This document shows positions 38,272-46,596 of a stretch of 64,000 bases of DNA, one piece after another; position 1 is the stretch's first letter; every line of letters starts with the position of its first letter. A program made the position numbers and the translations under genes. The notes below the pieces were generated by a model. It did no database searches. It had not been told where the DNA came from and saw nothing but the letters and a program-made list of their open reading frames with translations. Source of the DNA: Keguizhuia sedimenti (GTDB lineage: Bacteria > Pseudomonadota > Gammaproteobacteria > Burkholderiales > Burkholderiaceae_D); the NCBI GenBank assembly GCA_030715135.1, contig JAUYVH010000009.1:62001-126000 (forward strand). Direction: 5' to 3'.

Positions 38272-38896
38272 TGCCGACTCCTGCTACAGATGAACTTCAA
38301 AAATATTTTTCTCAACCTACATGCCATCGGTTAAACGTGTTGGCTCATTTACATCAGACCTTAGCTTCTTAAGCTATGAACGGAAGTGTGCAAAACGTAA
38401 CGTTTTTTAACAAAGGAATATATCTTAAAAATTCCATTTTGCAACAAAAAAATAAACAGGTATTTGGCATTCAGTTGTGAAGATTGCGCACTATTCCGAT
38501 TTCGCTGGAAGCCGGCGCTCTTTCCAGTAGGATGAAGTGGAAGTGCCGAGATTGTGTTTAACTGAAAATTTCAGTAACCGGAAAGTCAGTAACGACGCTT
38601 CTCTGGAAAATTTAGGGCTTGTGCGTGAAGCGTGCAGCGTTGCTTTGAAGCGGGAAGAAACCCGACTGGCGACGCATGCGTCTCTTAAAATTTCCGGTCA
38701 TGAAAATGACCTCAGTTTAATGAGAATCGCCCAAGCGGGTTGGCCTTCTTGAAGGACGAATTAAGTCTTAATTGGGTATAAGCATACACATCGCTTGCGA
38801 TATTACATGCGGTGGGCAAGTTGAATGAAGTGATGGGGCGGTGCCGGACAAAACTGCGCTTGGGAAGATAGTCCGCAGTCGCGTCCGCAAAGCGCC
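38272..38896. other. Intergenic region with a 12-bp palindrome
   Basis: About 625 bases. GACGCATGCGTC at 38671-38682 is a perfect palindrome. A plus-strand open frame from GTG 38537 to 38752 (71 residues) has an AGGA upstream but no recognisable relatives and no promoter, so it is not called. Nothing else was identified. Confidence 0.45.
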
Positions 38897-39541
38897 TTAC
38901 ATCTTGAAGGGGGTGAGAAGGCGGTGAGCCACAGCATATTGCACAAGATCGGCTAACGACGGCATACCCATTTTATGCAGAATGCGGGTTTTATGAGTAC
39001 TGACGGTCTTGACGCTCAAATGCAGCAGTTCCGCAATCTCGGTAATGGATTTGCCGCCGACTAGCAGACTGAACACCTCGAATTCGCGATCGGATAAATG
39101 CTTATGCGGCAAATTCTCAACCGATGGCATGACATCCATGGCAAGTTGTTCAGCTACTTCCAGGCTGATATAGGGCCTTCCCGACGCTACTTTCCTGATC
39201 GCACTGACCAATTGTGTTCCGGCGCTTTCCTTTGTCAGGTAGCCGCGTGCTCCGGCACGGATCGCACGCACTGCATACTGCTCTTCTTCGTGCATCGTCA
39301 GTATGAGAATCGGCAGCTTAGGCACTTCGTCCTTTATCTGACGAATCAATTCCACGCCACTCCGGCCTGGCATCGACAAATCAAGCAGGAGCAGGTCGAA
39401 TCCGCCTTTGCGTACCTGTGCCAATACTTCAAATCCGTCTACGGCTTCGCCTACAACTTCGATGTCGTCGGCACCTTCCAAAATGCGTTTTAAACCTTCA
39501 CGCATGATTGTGTGGTCATCGGCGATTACTATGCGAATCAT
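38897..39541 (-). CDS. NarL/FixJ-type response regulator
   Basis: A 214-residue DNA-binding regulator. The receiver has IADDHTIMREGL, phospho-Asp in LLLDLSMPGRSGVEL, the Thr position in ILTMHEEE and Lys in YLTKESA. The C-terminal LuxR-type helix-turn-helix reads LSDREFEVFSLLVGGKSITE and LHLSVKTVSTHKTRIL. Such regulators are phosphorylated by HisKA_3 kinases; none is adjacent, and the orphan kinase at 13.2 kb in this window is one candidate partner. The targets are unknown. Confidence 0.9.
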   Translation of the reverse strand: MIRIVIADDHTIMREGLKRILEGADDIEVVGEAVDGFEVLAQVRKGGFDLLLLDLSMPGRSGVELIRQIKDEVPKLPILILTMHEEEQYAVRAIRAGARGYLTKESAGTQLVSAIRKVASGRPYISLEVAEQLAMDVMPSVENLPHKHLSDREFEVFSLLVGGKSITEIAELLHLSVKTVSTHKTRILHKMGMPSLADLVQYAVAHRLLTPFKM

Positions 39542-39874
39542 AATGTGGATAATTAATAGCTGGCAGTAGAAAAATTAGGCAGTCATACATAACTGCACTA
39601 GCAATCGAAGCGGCGCAAAGAATTGCATAAATTATAAAACTCGTTCAACAACTTAAACAATTCAAGTTTTCACTTTATCACAAGACCTTTGTCCATCCTA
39701 CGTCTGAATAGAAGGATGCACAATCTACAAATATTTTTGTGATTACGTTGTGCATTTACGCTGAATCGGCCCGGATTTTATCGGTATGCAAGTTTGGTGA
39801 TTCGATATTTCTCAAATCAAACGATGATTTTGTTCCTTTTATCGTGTTTCGCAATCTTATCTTATTAAAGTTCG
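39542..39874. other. AT-rich intergenic region between two regulator genes
   Basis: About 330 bases, clearly AT-richer than its surroundings. It contains the probable promoter of the NarL-type regulator. No gene or repeat was recognised. Confidence 0.5.
39631..39660 (-). promoter_or_regulatory. Probable promoter of the NarL-type regulator
   Basis: On the minus strand TTGTTT (39655-39660), an 18-base spacer and a perfect TATAAT (39631-39636). This gives a leader of about 85 bases before the regulator start at 39541. Confidence 0.5.
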
Positions 39875-41068
39875 TTAAAAGAATTGCGCCCACTCTTTCA
39901 TCCAGACCGAAAGCACTTTTTCGTCCATAGGATGTGCAATGTAATAGCCTTGCGCATCATTGCATCCCAGTTCCTGCAGCAAATCCCAATCATTTTTTGT
40001 TTCGACACCGACTGCGACGGAATGGCAATTCAGCCGTCGGCAAAGTTCAATGCTGAGACCGAGGGCAATCTCCAATGATGGACTGTCGCTCATTCCGCGG
40101 ATCATCGATCGGTCGATTTTCAATTCGGAGAATGGTATGCGCAGCAGATGCTGAACGCTCGAATGAGCGGTTCCATATTCATCAATCGAGATGCCGAACC
40201 CGTTCATACGCAGCCGAACCAGGTTTTCCAGAAAATTGGGAGCATTTTCAACTGCGGCAGATTCTGAAATCTCAATTGAGATATTTTTCAGATCAACTTG
40301 GCGCTGATTGGCATATGCGATAACGTCTTCCACAAATTTCAAATCCGCACACGAAATCGCAGAAATGTTGACTGATACAAGCATCTCCTGATCATGCTTC
40401 TGCAGATTGGGATAGATATCCAGAACCTTTTTGAAAATCAGCAGATCAAGCTGATTGATTTCTTTTGAGCGCTGGAGGGGACTTAGAAAGGATGCGGGAG
40501 ACAATATCCCGTGTTCCAAATGGCGCCAGCGCGCGAACGCCTCCAATCCTTTTACTTTTCCGGATGCGAGCTCAACTTTCGGCTGAAAAAAAGGTTCGAA
40601 CTCATCCTTTGATATGCCGCGACGTATGTCATCCAGGCTAATGCAAGGAGGCTCTCGCTCGCTTCCGGCTTTAGGCAAGGATTGATGGAGATTGATAAGG
40701 TTGAGTATGGTGTCGGGAGCGGCAGGTTTTTCGATCGAACCAAGCAGGTTGACTCCATATGCTTTCGACATGGTCTCCACTGAAAAAATCAGTGAGGGAG
40801 CGAGGGCGCTGGCGAGAACAATCGAGGGCGAACGCTCTTGCTTGGACATGTGACGAATCAATTCCATTCCATCCATGCCTGGCAGATTTAAATCTATAAA
40901 GCTTATGTCGATTGCACTGTCTGCGTCTTTTAGGATCTTCAATGCCTCATGTCCGTCGGCTGCTTGATAAATTTTTGTCGCGCCGACATTGCTTAACATG
41001 ACTTTCAGCCAATGCCTTTGAAAATCGTTATCTTCGACAACCAGAAATTTTAAATCTGATACCTGCAT
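39875..41068 (-). CDS. Response regulator with receiver and degenerate EAL domain
   Basis: A 397-residue protein. The receiver (about 5-125) is intact: VVEDNDF, phospho-Asp in FIDLNLPGMDGMEL and Lys in SIEKPA. The EAL domain (about 150-395) keeps Glu in LEAFARW, Asn in VNIS, Glu in EISES and Lys in KIDRS. The metal-binding pair DD is DE (SIDEYGTA), and the catalytic Glu of the AEGVE motif is Val (AVGVE). Phosphodiesterase activity is therefore doubtful; it may bind c-di-GMP or act through protein contacts. The start follows the receiver fold. It lies behind the NarL-type and REC-GGDEF-EAL genes on the same strand, but with gaps of 330-625 bases. Confidence 0.85.
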   Translation of the reverse strand: MQVSDLKFLVVEDNDFQRHWLKVMLSNVGATKIYQAADGHEALKILKDADSAIDISFIDLNLPGMDGMELIRHMSKQERSPSIVLASALAPSLIFSVETMSKAYGVNLLGSIEKPAAPDTILNLINLHQSLPKAGSEREPPCISLDDIRRGISKDEFEPFFQPKVELASGKVKGLEAFARWRHLEHGILSPASFLSPLQRSKEINQLDLLIFKKVLDIYPNLQKHDQEMLVSVNISAISCADLKFVEDVIAYANQRQVDLKNISIEISESAAVENAPNFLENLVRLRMNGFGISIDEYGTAHSSVQHLLRIPFSELKIDRSMIRGMSDSPSLEIALGLSIELCRRLNCHSVAVGVETKNDWDLLQELGCNDAQGYYIAHPMDEKVLSVWMKEWAQFF

Positions 41069-41378
41069 TGCTCTACTTTCAAAAGTCCGGCCTTACCAAT
41101 CTTTCGGAAACGAATTTGCAAAACTGTACGAGCTCAAATAAACAGCTTCGGTAGCGGTTTTAGGATATGAGGATTTGCAAATTGACAATAAGGGAAATTT
41201 TACATTTCATTCTGTAAATAGACAAAGGTCACAACTACGAGAGTGTTCGTAATTAAGCCATCCTCGGGGAACTAACATCACATCATAGTGCCACTTGCAC
41301 TACATTGAGTTATATAACTGTTTATATATACAGTATTTGTGTTAGAGTATATCTACTTTATCAACGCAAGGGGAGAAC
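41069..41378. other. Divergent intergenic region carrying the LexA-type box
   Basis: About 310 AT-rich bases between the REC-EAL gene (minus) and the small gene at 41379 (plus). Apart from the LexA-like box and ribosome site, listed or described separately, no certain promoter hexamers were found; TTGAGT at 41305-41310 with TACAGT at 41329-41334 (18-base spacer) is one possibility. Confidence 0.45.
41318..41333 (+). promoter_or_regulatory. LexA (SOS) box upstream of a small gene
   Basis: CTGTTTATATATACAG is a perfect CTGT-N8-ACAG LexA site with an all-AT centre, and the flanking AA and TA extend the consensus. It ends 45 bases before the ATG at 41379, the usual place for an operator covering the promoter. 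LexA of beta- and gammaproteobacteria recognises this form. Confidence 0.72.
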
Positions 41379-41603
41379 ATGGCTAACCTGGAATTTTGTA
41401 ATACTCGCCACTTCGGCATCGAGTACGCTCCAATGTCATTCTCAATACGGCTGGGGCGCCGTGAGCTGTTTGTAAGCAGGGATTTTCGCAAAAGGTTTTA
41501 TAAAGTAAATCCGCTCATCGATTGTTGTACCGGTATTCAGCCTGGGCATTTGGAAATAATTTTTCTGAAAAAGTGGCTCCTTATTCTTTCCAAAGCGCGG
41601 TAG
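41379..41603 (+). CDS. Small unrecognised protein, predicted SOS-regulated
   Basis: A 74-residue reading frame that I take as real because of its signals: a strong AAGGGGAG ribosome site just before the ATG, a LexA-type box 45 bases upstream, and a bidirectional hairpin terminator about 165 bases downstream. The protein begins MANLEFCNTRHFGIEYAP, has a basic middle (RLGRRELFVSRDFRKRF), three Cys, and a hydrophobic-basic end (EIIFLKKWLLILSKAR) too charged for a clear membrane helix. I do not recognise a family. A DNA-damage-induced inhibitor, toxin or repair accessory are guesses only. Confidence 0.5.
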   Translation: MANLEFCNTRHFGIEYAPMSFSIRLGRRELFVSRDFRKRFYKVNPLIDCCTGIQPGHLEIIFLKKWLLILSKAR

Positions 41604-41768
41604 AAAATAAACGTGAAATAGAAGAGTAAGTACGAAGCAGCAGAATTCGGGATCTTGGGCTCGGTCTTTATTGTGATAGGCCAGCATTGACCGTGCAAGG
41701 AATGATTTTTGTGTTGTCCTTCTTGAATATGCATTTGGTTGCAACTGGAAGAAAGGACGAGCAAATGA

Positions 41769-41794
41769 AAAAGGCCAGCATTTGCTGGCCTTTT
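41769..41794. terminator. Bidirectional intrinsic terminator
   Basis: AAAAGGCCAGCA and TGCTGGCCTTTT are perfect 12-base arms around TT. T runs result on both strands, so it can end tRNA-Asn transcription (minus) and the small gene (plus). Confidence 0.85.
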
Positions 41795-41802
41795 AAATTC
41801 TG

Positions 41803-41878
41803 TGGCTCCCCGACCTGGGCTCGAACCAGGGACCTGCGGATTAACAGTCCGTCGCTCTACCGACTGAGCTATCAGGGA
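41803..41878 (-). tRNA. tRNA-Asn (anticodon GTT)
   Basis: On the minus strand a complete cloverleaf: acceptor TCCCTGA/TCGGGGA with one wobble, D arm GCTC/GAGC, anticodon loop CTGTTAA giving GTT, T loop TTCGAGC, discriminator G and encoded CCA. It has a near-consensus promoter upstream and a strong hairpin terminator downstream. Confidence 0.96.
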
Positions 41879-41889
41879 ACAGAGACAAT

Positions 41890-41919
41890 ATTATAGGACG
41901 ATCTTCTTTGAATTGTCAA
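41890..41919 (-). promoter_or_regulatory. Consensus sigma-70 promoter of tRNA-Asn
   Basis: On the minus strand TTGACA (41914-41919), an 18-base spacer and TATAAT (41890-41895), both perfect hexamers, with the tRNA beginning 12 bases after the -10. Confidence 0.88.
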
Positions 41920-41991
41920 AACCTGAATGCGTTTTATTGCAGGTCTTCAATGGATAAATTTGCATTCATCCATTGGTCCTTGTATTTTTTA

Positions 41992-43209
41992 TTACTTGAT
42001 AACCTTTGCAATTGCATCGATGACGTAATCGATATTGCGTGTGTTCAGTGCCGCCACGCAGATGCGACCGGTATCGACTGCATAGATAGCATATTCATCA
42101 CGGAGCTTATCCACTTGTGGCTTGGTCAAACCAGAGTAGGAGAACATGCCGCGTTGCTTGGTCACGAAGTCGAAGTTATGATCTGGGGCTTTTTCTTTCA
42201 GCTTGTTGACGAAAGCCTCACGCATTTCGCGAATGCGAACGCGCATACCAGCCAGTTCGTCTTCCCATAGCTTGCGCAATTCCGGCGTGGAGAGAACCGT
42301 TGCCACAACCTGGCCGCCATGTGTCGGCGGGTTGGAATAATTGGTGCGAATCACGCGCTTCAGTTGTGACAGTACACGAGCTGCTTCATCGGCGGTGACG
42401 GCGACAATGCTTAAAGCGCCGACGCGTTCGCCATACAGAGAGAAGGATTTTGAAAACGAGTTGGAGATAAAGACCGGGCCACCGGCTTCTGCGAACTGGC
42501 GAACCACCTTGCCGTCTTCGGCAATGCCGTCGCCAAAGCCCTGATAAGCCATGTCGAGGAAAGGAATCAATCCACGCTCGGTAACTACCTGAATTACTTC
42601 CTTCCATTGTGCGTCAGTCAGATCGGCACCGGTTGGGTTATGGCAGCATGCGTGGAGGACGACAATGGAACCGGCCGGAATGGTCTTCAAAGAGCCGATC
42701 ATGCCTTCAAAATTTACGCCTTTGGTGGCCGCGTCATAGTAAGGATAATTATTGACGACGAAGCCGGCGGATTCAAACAATGCGCGATGGTTTTCCCAGC
42801 TTGGGTCGCTGATCCAGACTTGCGAATTCGGCGAAAAGCGCTTGAGAAAATCTGCGCCGAGCTTCAGGCCGCCGGTGCCGCCAAGTGCTTGTGCGGTGAC
42901 TGCACGTTTTTCTTGAATTACCTTGCTGTCGGCCCCAAATACTAATTCCTGTACTGCTTTGTCGTAAGCGGCCAGGCCGTCGATCGGCAGATAGCTGCGT
43001 GCAGCTGGTTTTTCCATCAAGAGTGCTTCAGCCTTGCGGACGCATTCGAGCAGGGGCACTTTACCGTTGTCGTCATAGTAAACGCCGACGCCAAGGTTAC
43101 TTTTGTTTGGGTTTTTATCCGCGTTGTAGGCTTCTGTAATTCCCAGAATCGGGTCGCGGGGAGCCATCTCAATAGAGGCGAACAGTGTTGCAGGAATAGG
43201 TGCGTTCAT
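41992..43209 (-). CDS. tyrB: Aspartate/aromatic amino acid aminotransferase
   Basis: PLP enzyme that exchanges amino groups between aspartate or aromatic amino acids and 2-oxoglutarate. The 405-residue protein belongs to the class I AspC/TyrB group: N-terminal LGVGVYYDDNGKVPLLECVR, HACCHNPTGADLTDAQW, the cofactor lysine in SNSFSKSFSLYGERVGALS, and the substrate-carboxylate Arg region MFSYSGLTKPQVDKLRDEY. AspC and TyrB cannot be told apart with certainty from sequence alone. The start at 43209 (MNAPIPATLF) is preferred over one nine codons upstream. It is divergent from uvrB. Confidence 0.85.
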   Translation of the reverse strand: MNAPIPATLFASIEMAPRDPILGITEAYNADKNPNKSNLGVGVYYDDNGKVPLLECVRKAEALLMEKPAARSYLPIDGLAAYDKAVQELVFGADSKVIQEKRAVTAQALGGTGGLKLGADFLKRFSPNSQVWISDPSWENHRALFESAGFVVNNYPYYDAATKGVNFEGMIGSLKTIPAGSIVVLHACCHNPTGADLTDAQWKEVIQVVTERGLIPFLDMAYQGFGDGIAEDGKVVRQFAEAGGPVFISNSFSKSFSLYGERVGALSIVAVTADEAARVLSQLKRVIRTNYSNPPTHGGQVVATVLSTPELRKLWEDELAGMRVRIREMREAFVNKLKEKAPDHNFDFVTKQRGMFSYSGLTKPQVDKLRDEYAIYAVDTGRICVAALNTRNIDYVIDAIAKVIK

Positions 43210-43279
43210 CGTGATAACATGAAAAATTGACCGCAATTATTTGCAGTCGGGTTGGCGGTAACGCAGGATGATAGAAAAC

Positions 43280-43307
43280 TTGACGTCCAGACGCAACTTG
43301 CTATTTT
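43280..43307 (+). promoter_or_regulatory. Probable promoter of uvrB
   Basis: TTGACG (43280-43285) and TATTTT (43302-43307) with a 16-base spacer, giving a leader of only about a dozen bases. I found no CTGT-N8-ACAG LexA box in this upstream region. Confidence 0.5.
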
Positions 43308-43325
43308 ACCAAAGGTCAAACAAGA

Positions 43326-45419
43326 ATGGCTGAATTATCCCAGGTTTCTAGTGCAATTGACGAATCTAAAATCGTCACGTTTCCAAATTCTCCTTATCGT
43401 CTATATCAACCTTTCCCCCCAGCCGGTGACCAGCCGGGCGCAATTGCCAAATTGGTGGAAGGCATTGAGGACGGGCTGTCATTTCAGACACTTCTTGGCG
43501 TAACCGGTTCGGGAAAGACATACACGATGGCTAATGTCATCGCCCGAATGGGAAGGCCTGCCATTGTTTTTGCGCCCAACAAGACGCTTGCCGCTCAGCT
43601 ATATAGTGAATTCCGCGAATTTTTTCCGCAAAACGCGGTGGAATATTTCGTCAGCTATTACGATTATTACCAGCCTGAAGCGTATGTGCCGCAGCGTGAC
43701 TTGTTCATCGAGAAAGACTCCTCAATCAACGAGCATATCGAGCAGATGCGTCTATCCTGCACCAAATCGTTGATGGAGCGGCGCGACGTAGTCATCATTG
43801 CAACGGTTTCCGCAATCTACGGTATTGGTAATCCCAATGAATACCATCAGATGATCTTGACCTTGCGCGCCAAGGACAAGATAAGCCAGCGCGACGTGAT
43901 TGCTCGATTGATCCAGATGCAATACTCCCGCAATGATGTCGACTTTGGTCGCGGGACATTTCGCGTACGCGGCGACACCATCGATATTTTCCCGGCAGAA
44001 CATGCTGAGCTGGCTCTGCGCGTCGAGACTTTCGATGATGAAATTGACAGTCTGCAATTGTTTGATCCGTTGACTGGCCGGGTTCGGCAGAAAATTCCTC
44101 GTTTTACGATCTATCCCGGATCGCACTATGTCACGCCGCGCGCGACTGTATTGCGTGCGATCGAATCGATCAAAGAGGAATTGCGCGAGCGGCTGGAATT
44201 CTTCCGTCGCCAGAACAAACTGATCGAAGAACAGCGCCTGGAGCAGCGCACCCGTTTCGACCTGGAGATGATGCAGGAAATCGGTTTTACCAAAGGGATT
44301 GAAAACTATTCCCGCCATTTGAGTGGAAGCAAGCCCGGAGAACCGCCACCCACGTTGATTGACTATTTGCCGCAGGATGCGCTGATGTTCATGGACGAAT
44401 CGCATGTCCTGCTCGGTCAGCTTAACGGCATGTATAACGGCGACCGTGCGCGCAAAACCAATCTGGTCGACTACGGCTTCCGCCTGCCGTCTGCGTTGGA
44501 CAACCGCCCGCTACGGTTCGACGAGTTCGAGAGCAAAATGCGTCAGACTGTTTTCGTGTCGGCAACGCCGGCAGATTATGAAAACACGCATGCGGGGCAA
44601 GTGGTGGAGCAGGTCGTCCGTCCGACAGGACTGGTCGACCCGATCATTAGTGTCAGGCCTGCCAGCTCCCAGGTGGACGATCTGATGAATGAGATTACCG
44701 ACCGCATCAAGAAAAACGAGCGCGTGCTGGTAACGACCCTGACTAAGCGAATGTCCGAGCAGTTAACGGAATTCTTGAGCGATAACGGTATCAAGGTCCG
44801 TTACCTGCATAGCGATATCGATACGGTCGAGCGGGTAGAGATCCTCCGCGATCTGCGCCTCGGTACGTTTGATGTGGTGGTAGGAATTAACTTGCTGCGC
44901 GAAGGACTGGACATACCTGAAGTATCGTTGATCGCCATTCTCGATGCCGACAAGGAAGGTTTCCTGCGTTCGGAGCGCAGCCTGATCCAGACTATCGGGC
45001 GTGCTGCGCGTAACCTTAATGGAATGGCTATCCTCTACGGCGACAAAGTGACGGATTCCATGCGCAGGGCAATCGATGAAACCGAGCGCCGTCGTAACAA
45101 GCAGATCGCCTTCAACAAGGCGAACAATATTACGCCTGCCGGCATCAAGAAGGAAATTCGCGAGTTGATCGATGGCGTTTATACCCCGCACGAAGCGCGT
45201 GAAGAACAAATGGTTGCGCAGCATACGGCGAAATATGAGTCGATGACCGAAAAGCAGGTCAGCAAGGAAATCAAGCGGCTTGAAAAACAAATGGTGGATC
45301 ATGCCAAGAATCTCGAATTTGAGAAAGCTGCGCAGGTTCGCGACCAGTTGCGCATTTTGAAGGAGCAACTGTTTGGAGTGCCGGGTGCAGACAACGTCGT
45401 GCCGCTCGTGAAAAAATAA
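43326..45419 (+). CDS. uvrB: Excinuclease ABC subunit B
   Basis: Damage-verification helicase of nucleotide excision repair, working with UvrA and UvrC. The 697-residue protein has Walker [17 protein letters not shown], the DNA-gripping beta-hairpin [32 protein letters not shown] (motif II), the helicase C-domain [29 protein letters not shown] (motif VI), and a UVR coiled coil at the C-terminus ([20 protein letters not shown]) that binds UvrC. It is divergent from the aminotransferase gene. Confidence 0.96.
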   Translation: MAELSQVSSAIDESKIVTFPNSPYRLYQPFPPAGDQPGAIAKLVEGIEDGLSFQTLLGVTGSGKTYTMANVIARMGRPAIVFAPNKTLAAQLYSEFREFFPQNAVEYFVSYYDYYQPEAYVPQRDLFIEKDSSINEHIEQMRLSCTKSLMERRDVVIIATVSAIYGIGNPNEYHQMILTLRAKDKISQRDVIARLIQMQYSRNDVDFGRGTFRVRGDTIDIFPAEHAELALRVETFDDEIDSLQLFDPLTGRVRQKIPRFTIYPGSHYVTPRATVLRAIESIKEELRERLEFFRRQNKLIEEQRLEQRTRFDLEMMQEIGFTKGIENYSRHLSGSKPGEPPPTLIDYLPQDALMFMDESHVLLGQLNGMYNGDRARKTNLVDYGFRLPSALDNRPLRFDEFESKMRQTVFVSATPADYENTHAGQVVEQVVRPTGLVDPIISVRPASSQVDDLMNEITDRIKKNERVLVTTLTKRMSEQLTEFLSDNGIKVRYLHSDIDTVERVEILRDLRLGTFDVVVGINLLREGLDIPEVSLIAILDADKEGFLRSERSLIQTIGRAARNLNGMAILYGDKVTDSMRRAIDETERRRNKQIAFNKANNITPAGIKKEIRELIDGVYTPHEAREEQMVAQHTAKYESMTEKQVSKEIKRLEKQMVDHAKNLEFEKAAQVRDQLRILKEQLFGVPGADNVVPLVKK

Positions 45420-45476
45420 TGTGATGCGAACGATTTGTAGGATGATCGTGAATGTCTGCTAGTTAAAATACCTACA

Positions 45477-45501
45477 CTCTGCATGCGGTACGCATGCAGA
45501 G
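45477..45501. repeat. Perfect 11-bp inverted repeat between uvrB and the UDG-like gene
   Basis: CTCTGCATGCG and CGCATGCAGAG flank GTA. It lies 58 bases after the uvrB stop and 19 bases before the ATG at 45520. It is followed by CATTATTTATTG rather than a clean T run, so it may be a uvrB terminator, an operator or a leader hairpin. Confidence 0.6.
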
Positions 45502-45519
45502 CATTATTTATTGCGTACC

Positions 45520-46341
45520 ATGTCAATTGCCATGCCTAACAAAAATAAACAGCAGGAAATTCCTTCTCAAATAATCAAAGCCGCGGATTTGGCAGATGCG
45601 TCGTGGCGTCCCATCCTTCTGGATGGGCTGCAGGCCATGATGGAGGAAAATCCCGCCTACTTGCCTACATTGGTCAATGAGGATTATTTACCGTCGCGTG
45701 GGTGGATGTTCGGAGCATTTACTCAGCCGCTGCCGAACGTGCACTATGTCCTGGTGGGGGAGGGACCGTATCCACGCGAGGAGAGTGCAACAGGCGTGTG
45801 CTTTATGGATGGCGCCGTCAAGGAACTTTGGTCGGAAAAAGGCTTGTCCAAGCCAGTCAACCGCGCAACTTCTCTGCGCAACTTCATGAAGATGTTGTTG
45901 GTAACGGAGGGATATCTCTCTATCGAAAAGACCAGTGGAGATGCCTTGGCGATTGTTGCTGAAAAGGCGCTGCATCCAGAAAATAATTTTATTCAAACGC
46001 TGCCGGACTTGCAGGAGAATCTCACGCGACATGGATTTTTATTGCTCAATGCGTCATTAGTTTACCGGCCGAATGTTCCGCCACTCAAAGAAGCCAAAGC
46101 TTGGCAGCCGCTTCTACAGAAAGTATTGTGCGCATTGGCGGACCATGCGGATACACATGCGAAGACTCCGCCTACCTTGGTCTTGTGGGGGAAAGTCGCG
46201 GAACTGTTGAGCAGCATTCCGGAAAATTCCCGGTTCCCGAAGGCGATTTCAGAACATCCTTATAACCTTTCCTTCATTTCCAATCCCGTCATGCAAGCCT
46301 TGTTTGGTCCCATGCGCCTGTTGCAGAAACAGGATTCTTAA
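45520..46341 (+). CDS. Uracil-DNA glycosylase-like protein with altered active site
   Basis: A 273-residue protein with the overall pattern of family 1 uracil-DNA glycosylases: HYVLVGEGPYPREESATGVC where UNG has GQDPYH, then HGFLLLNASLVYRP (UNG LLLN), LVLWGKVAE (LWG), and EHPYNLSF in place of HPSPLS. The water-activating Asp of GQDPYH is Gly here, so ordinary uracil excision is doubtful. The start is uncertain: ATG 45520, or ATG 45532; neither has a clear ribosome site. The position behind uvrB hints at a DNA-repair link, but the function is not known. Confidence 0.65.
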   Translation: MSIAMPNKNKQQEIPSQIIKAADLADASWRPILLDGLQAMMEENPAYLPTLVNEDYLPSRGWMFGAFTQPLPNVHYVLVGEGPYPREESATGVCFMDGAVKELWSEKGLSKPVNRATSLRNFMKMLLVTEGYLSIEKTSGDALAIVAEKALHPENNFIQTLPDLQENLTRHGFLLLNASLVYRPNVPPLKEAKAWQPLLQKVLCALADHADTHAKTPPTLVLWGKVAELLSSIPENSRFPKAISEHPYNLSFISNPVMQALFGPMRLLQKQDS

Positions 46342-46495
46342 CCGGCTTGGTCACAAAGCATTTATTATCAGGTGACAATATTGCGCTGGAATAATATTGT
46401 GCGCTATGAAATAATGTTGTCCATCATCTTTTCTGATGATATTCCTTTAATTTTCTACTCCTTCATCTTCCTTTGCCATTCGGCGATACTTCTGA

Positions 46496-46520
46496 ATACC
46501 TGACAAATTTACTCAACTTT
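46496..46520 (+). promoter_or_regulatory. Type 1 IscR binding site
   Basis: This 25-base stretch (ATACCTGAC then AAATTTACTCAACTTT) matches the E. coli type 1 IscR consensus at 22 of 25 positions by my comparison. It overlaps the -35 and spacer of the isc promoter, the right place for repression by [2Fe-2S]-IscR. Confidence 0.75.
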
Positions 46521-46528
46521 GATATAAT
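46500..46528 (+). promoter_or_regulatory. Promoter of the isc operon
   Basis: CTGACA (46500-46505), a 17-base spacer and a perfect TATAAT (46523-46528), about 70 bases before iscR. Confidence 0.85.
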
Positions 46529-46596
46529 TCGTAACAATGCAGTGAACGGTTCTATGCGTTCATGTCTGTCAGGTTTGATTTGGGAGCGGAGATTTC

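Noticed and set aside
38537-38752. 71-residue plus-strand frame starting with GTG
   Set aside because: The ribosome site is marginal and no product, promoter or conservation could be argued.
43210-43325. Search for a LexA box upstream of uvrB, expected from E. coli
   Set aside because: No CTGT-N8-ACAG is present in this region; only ordinary promoter hexamers were found.
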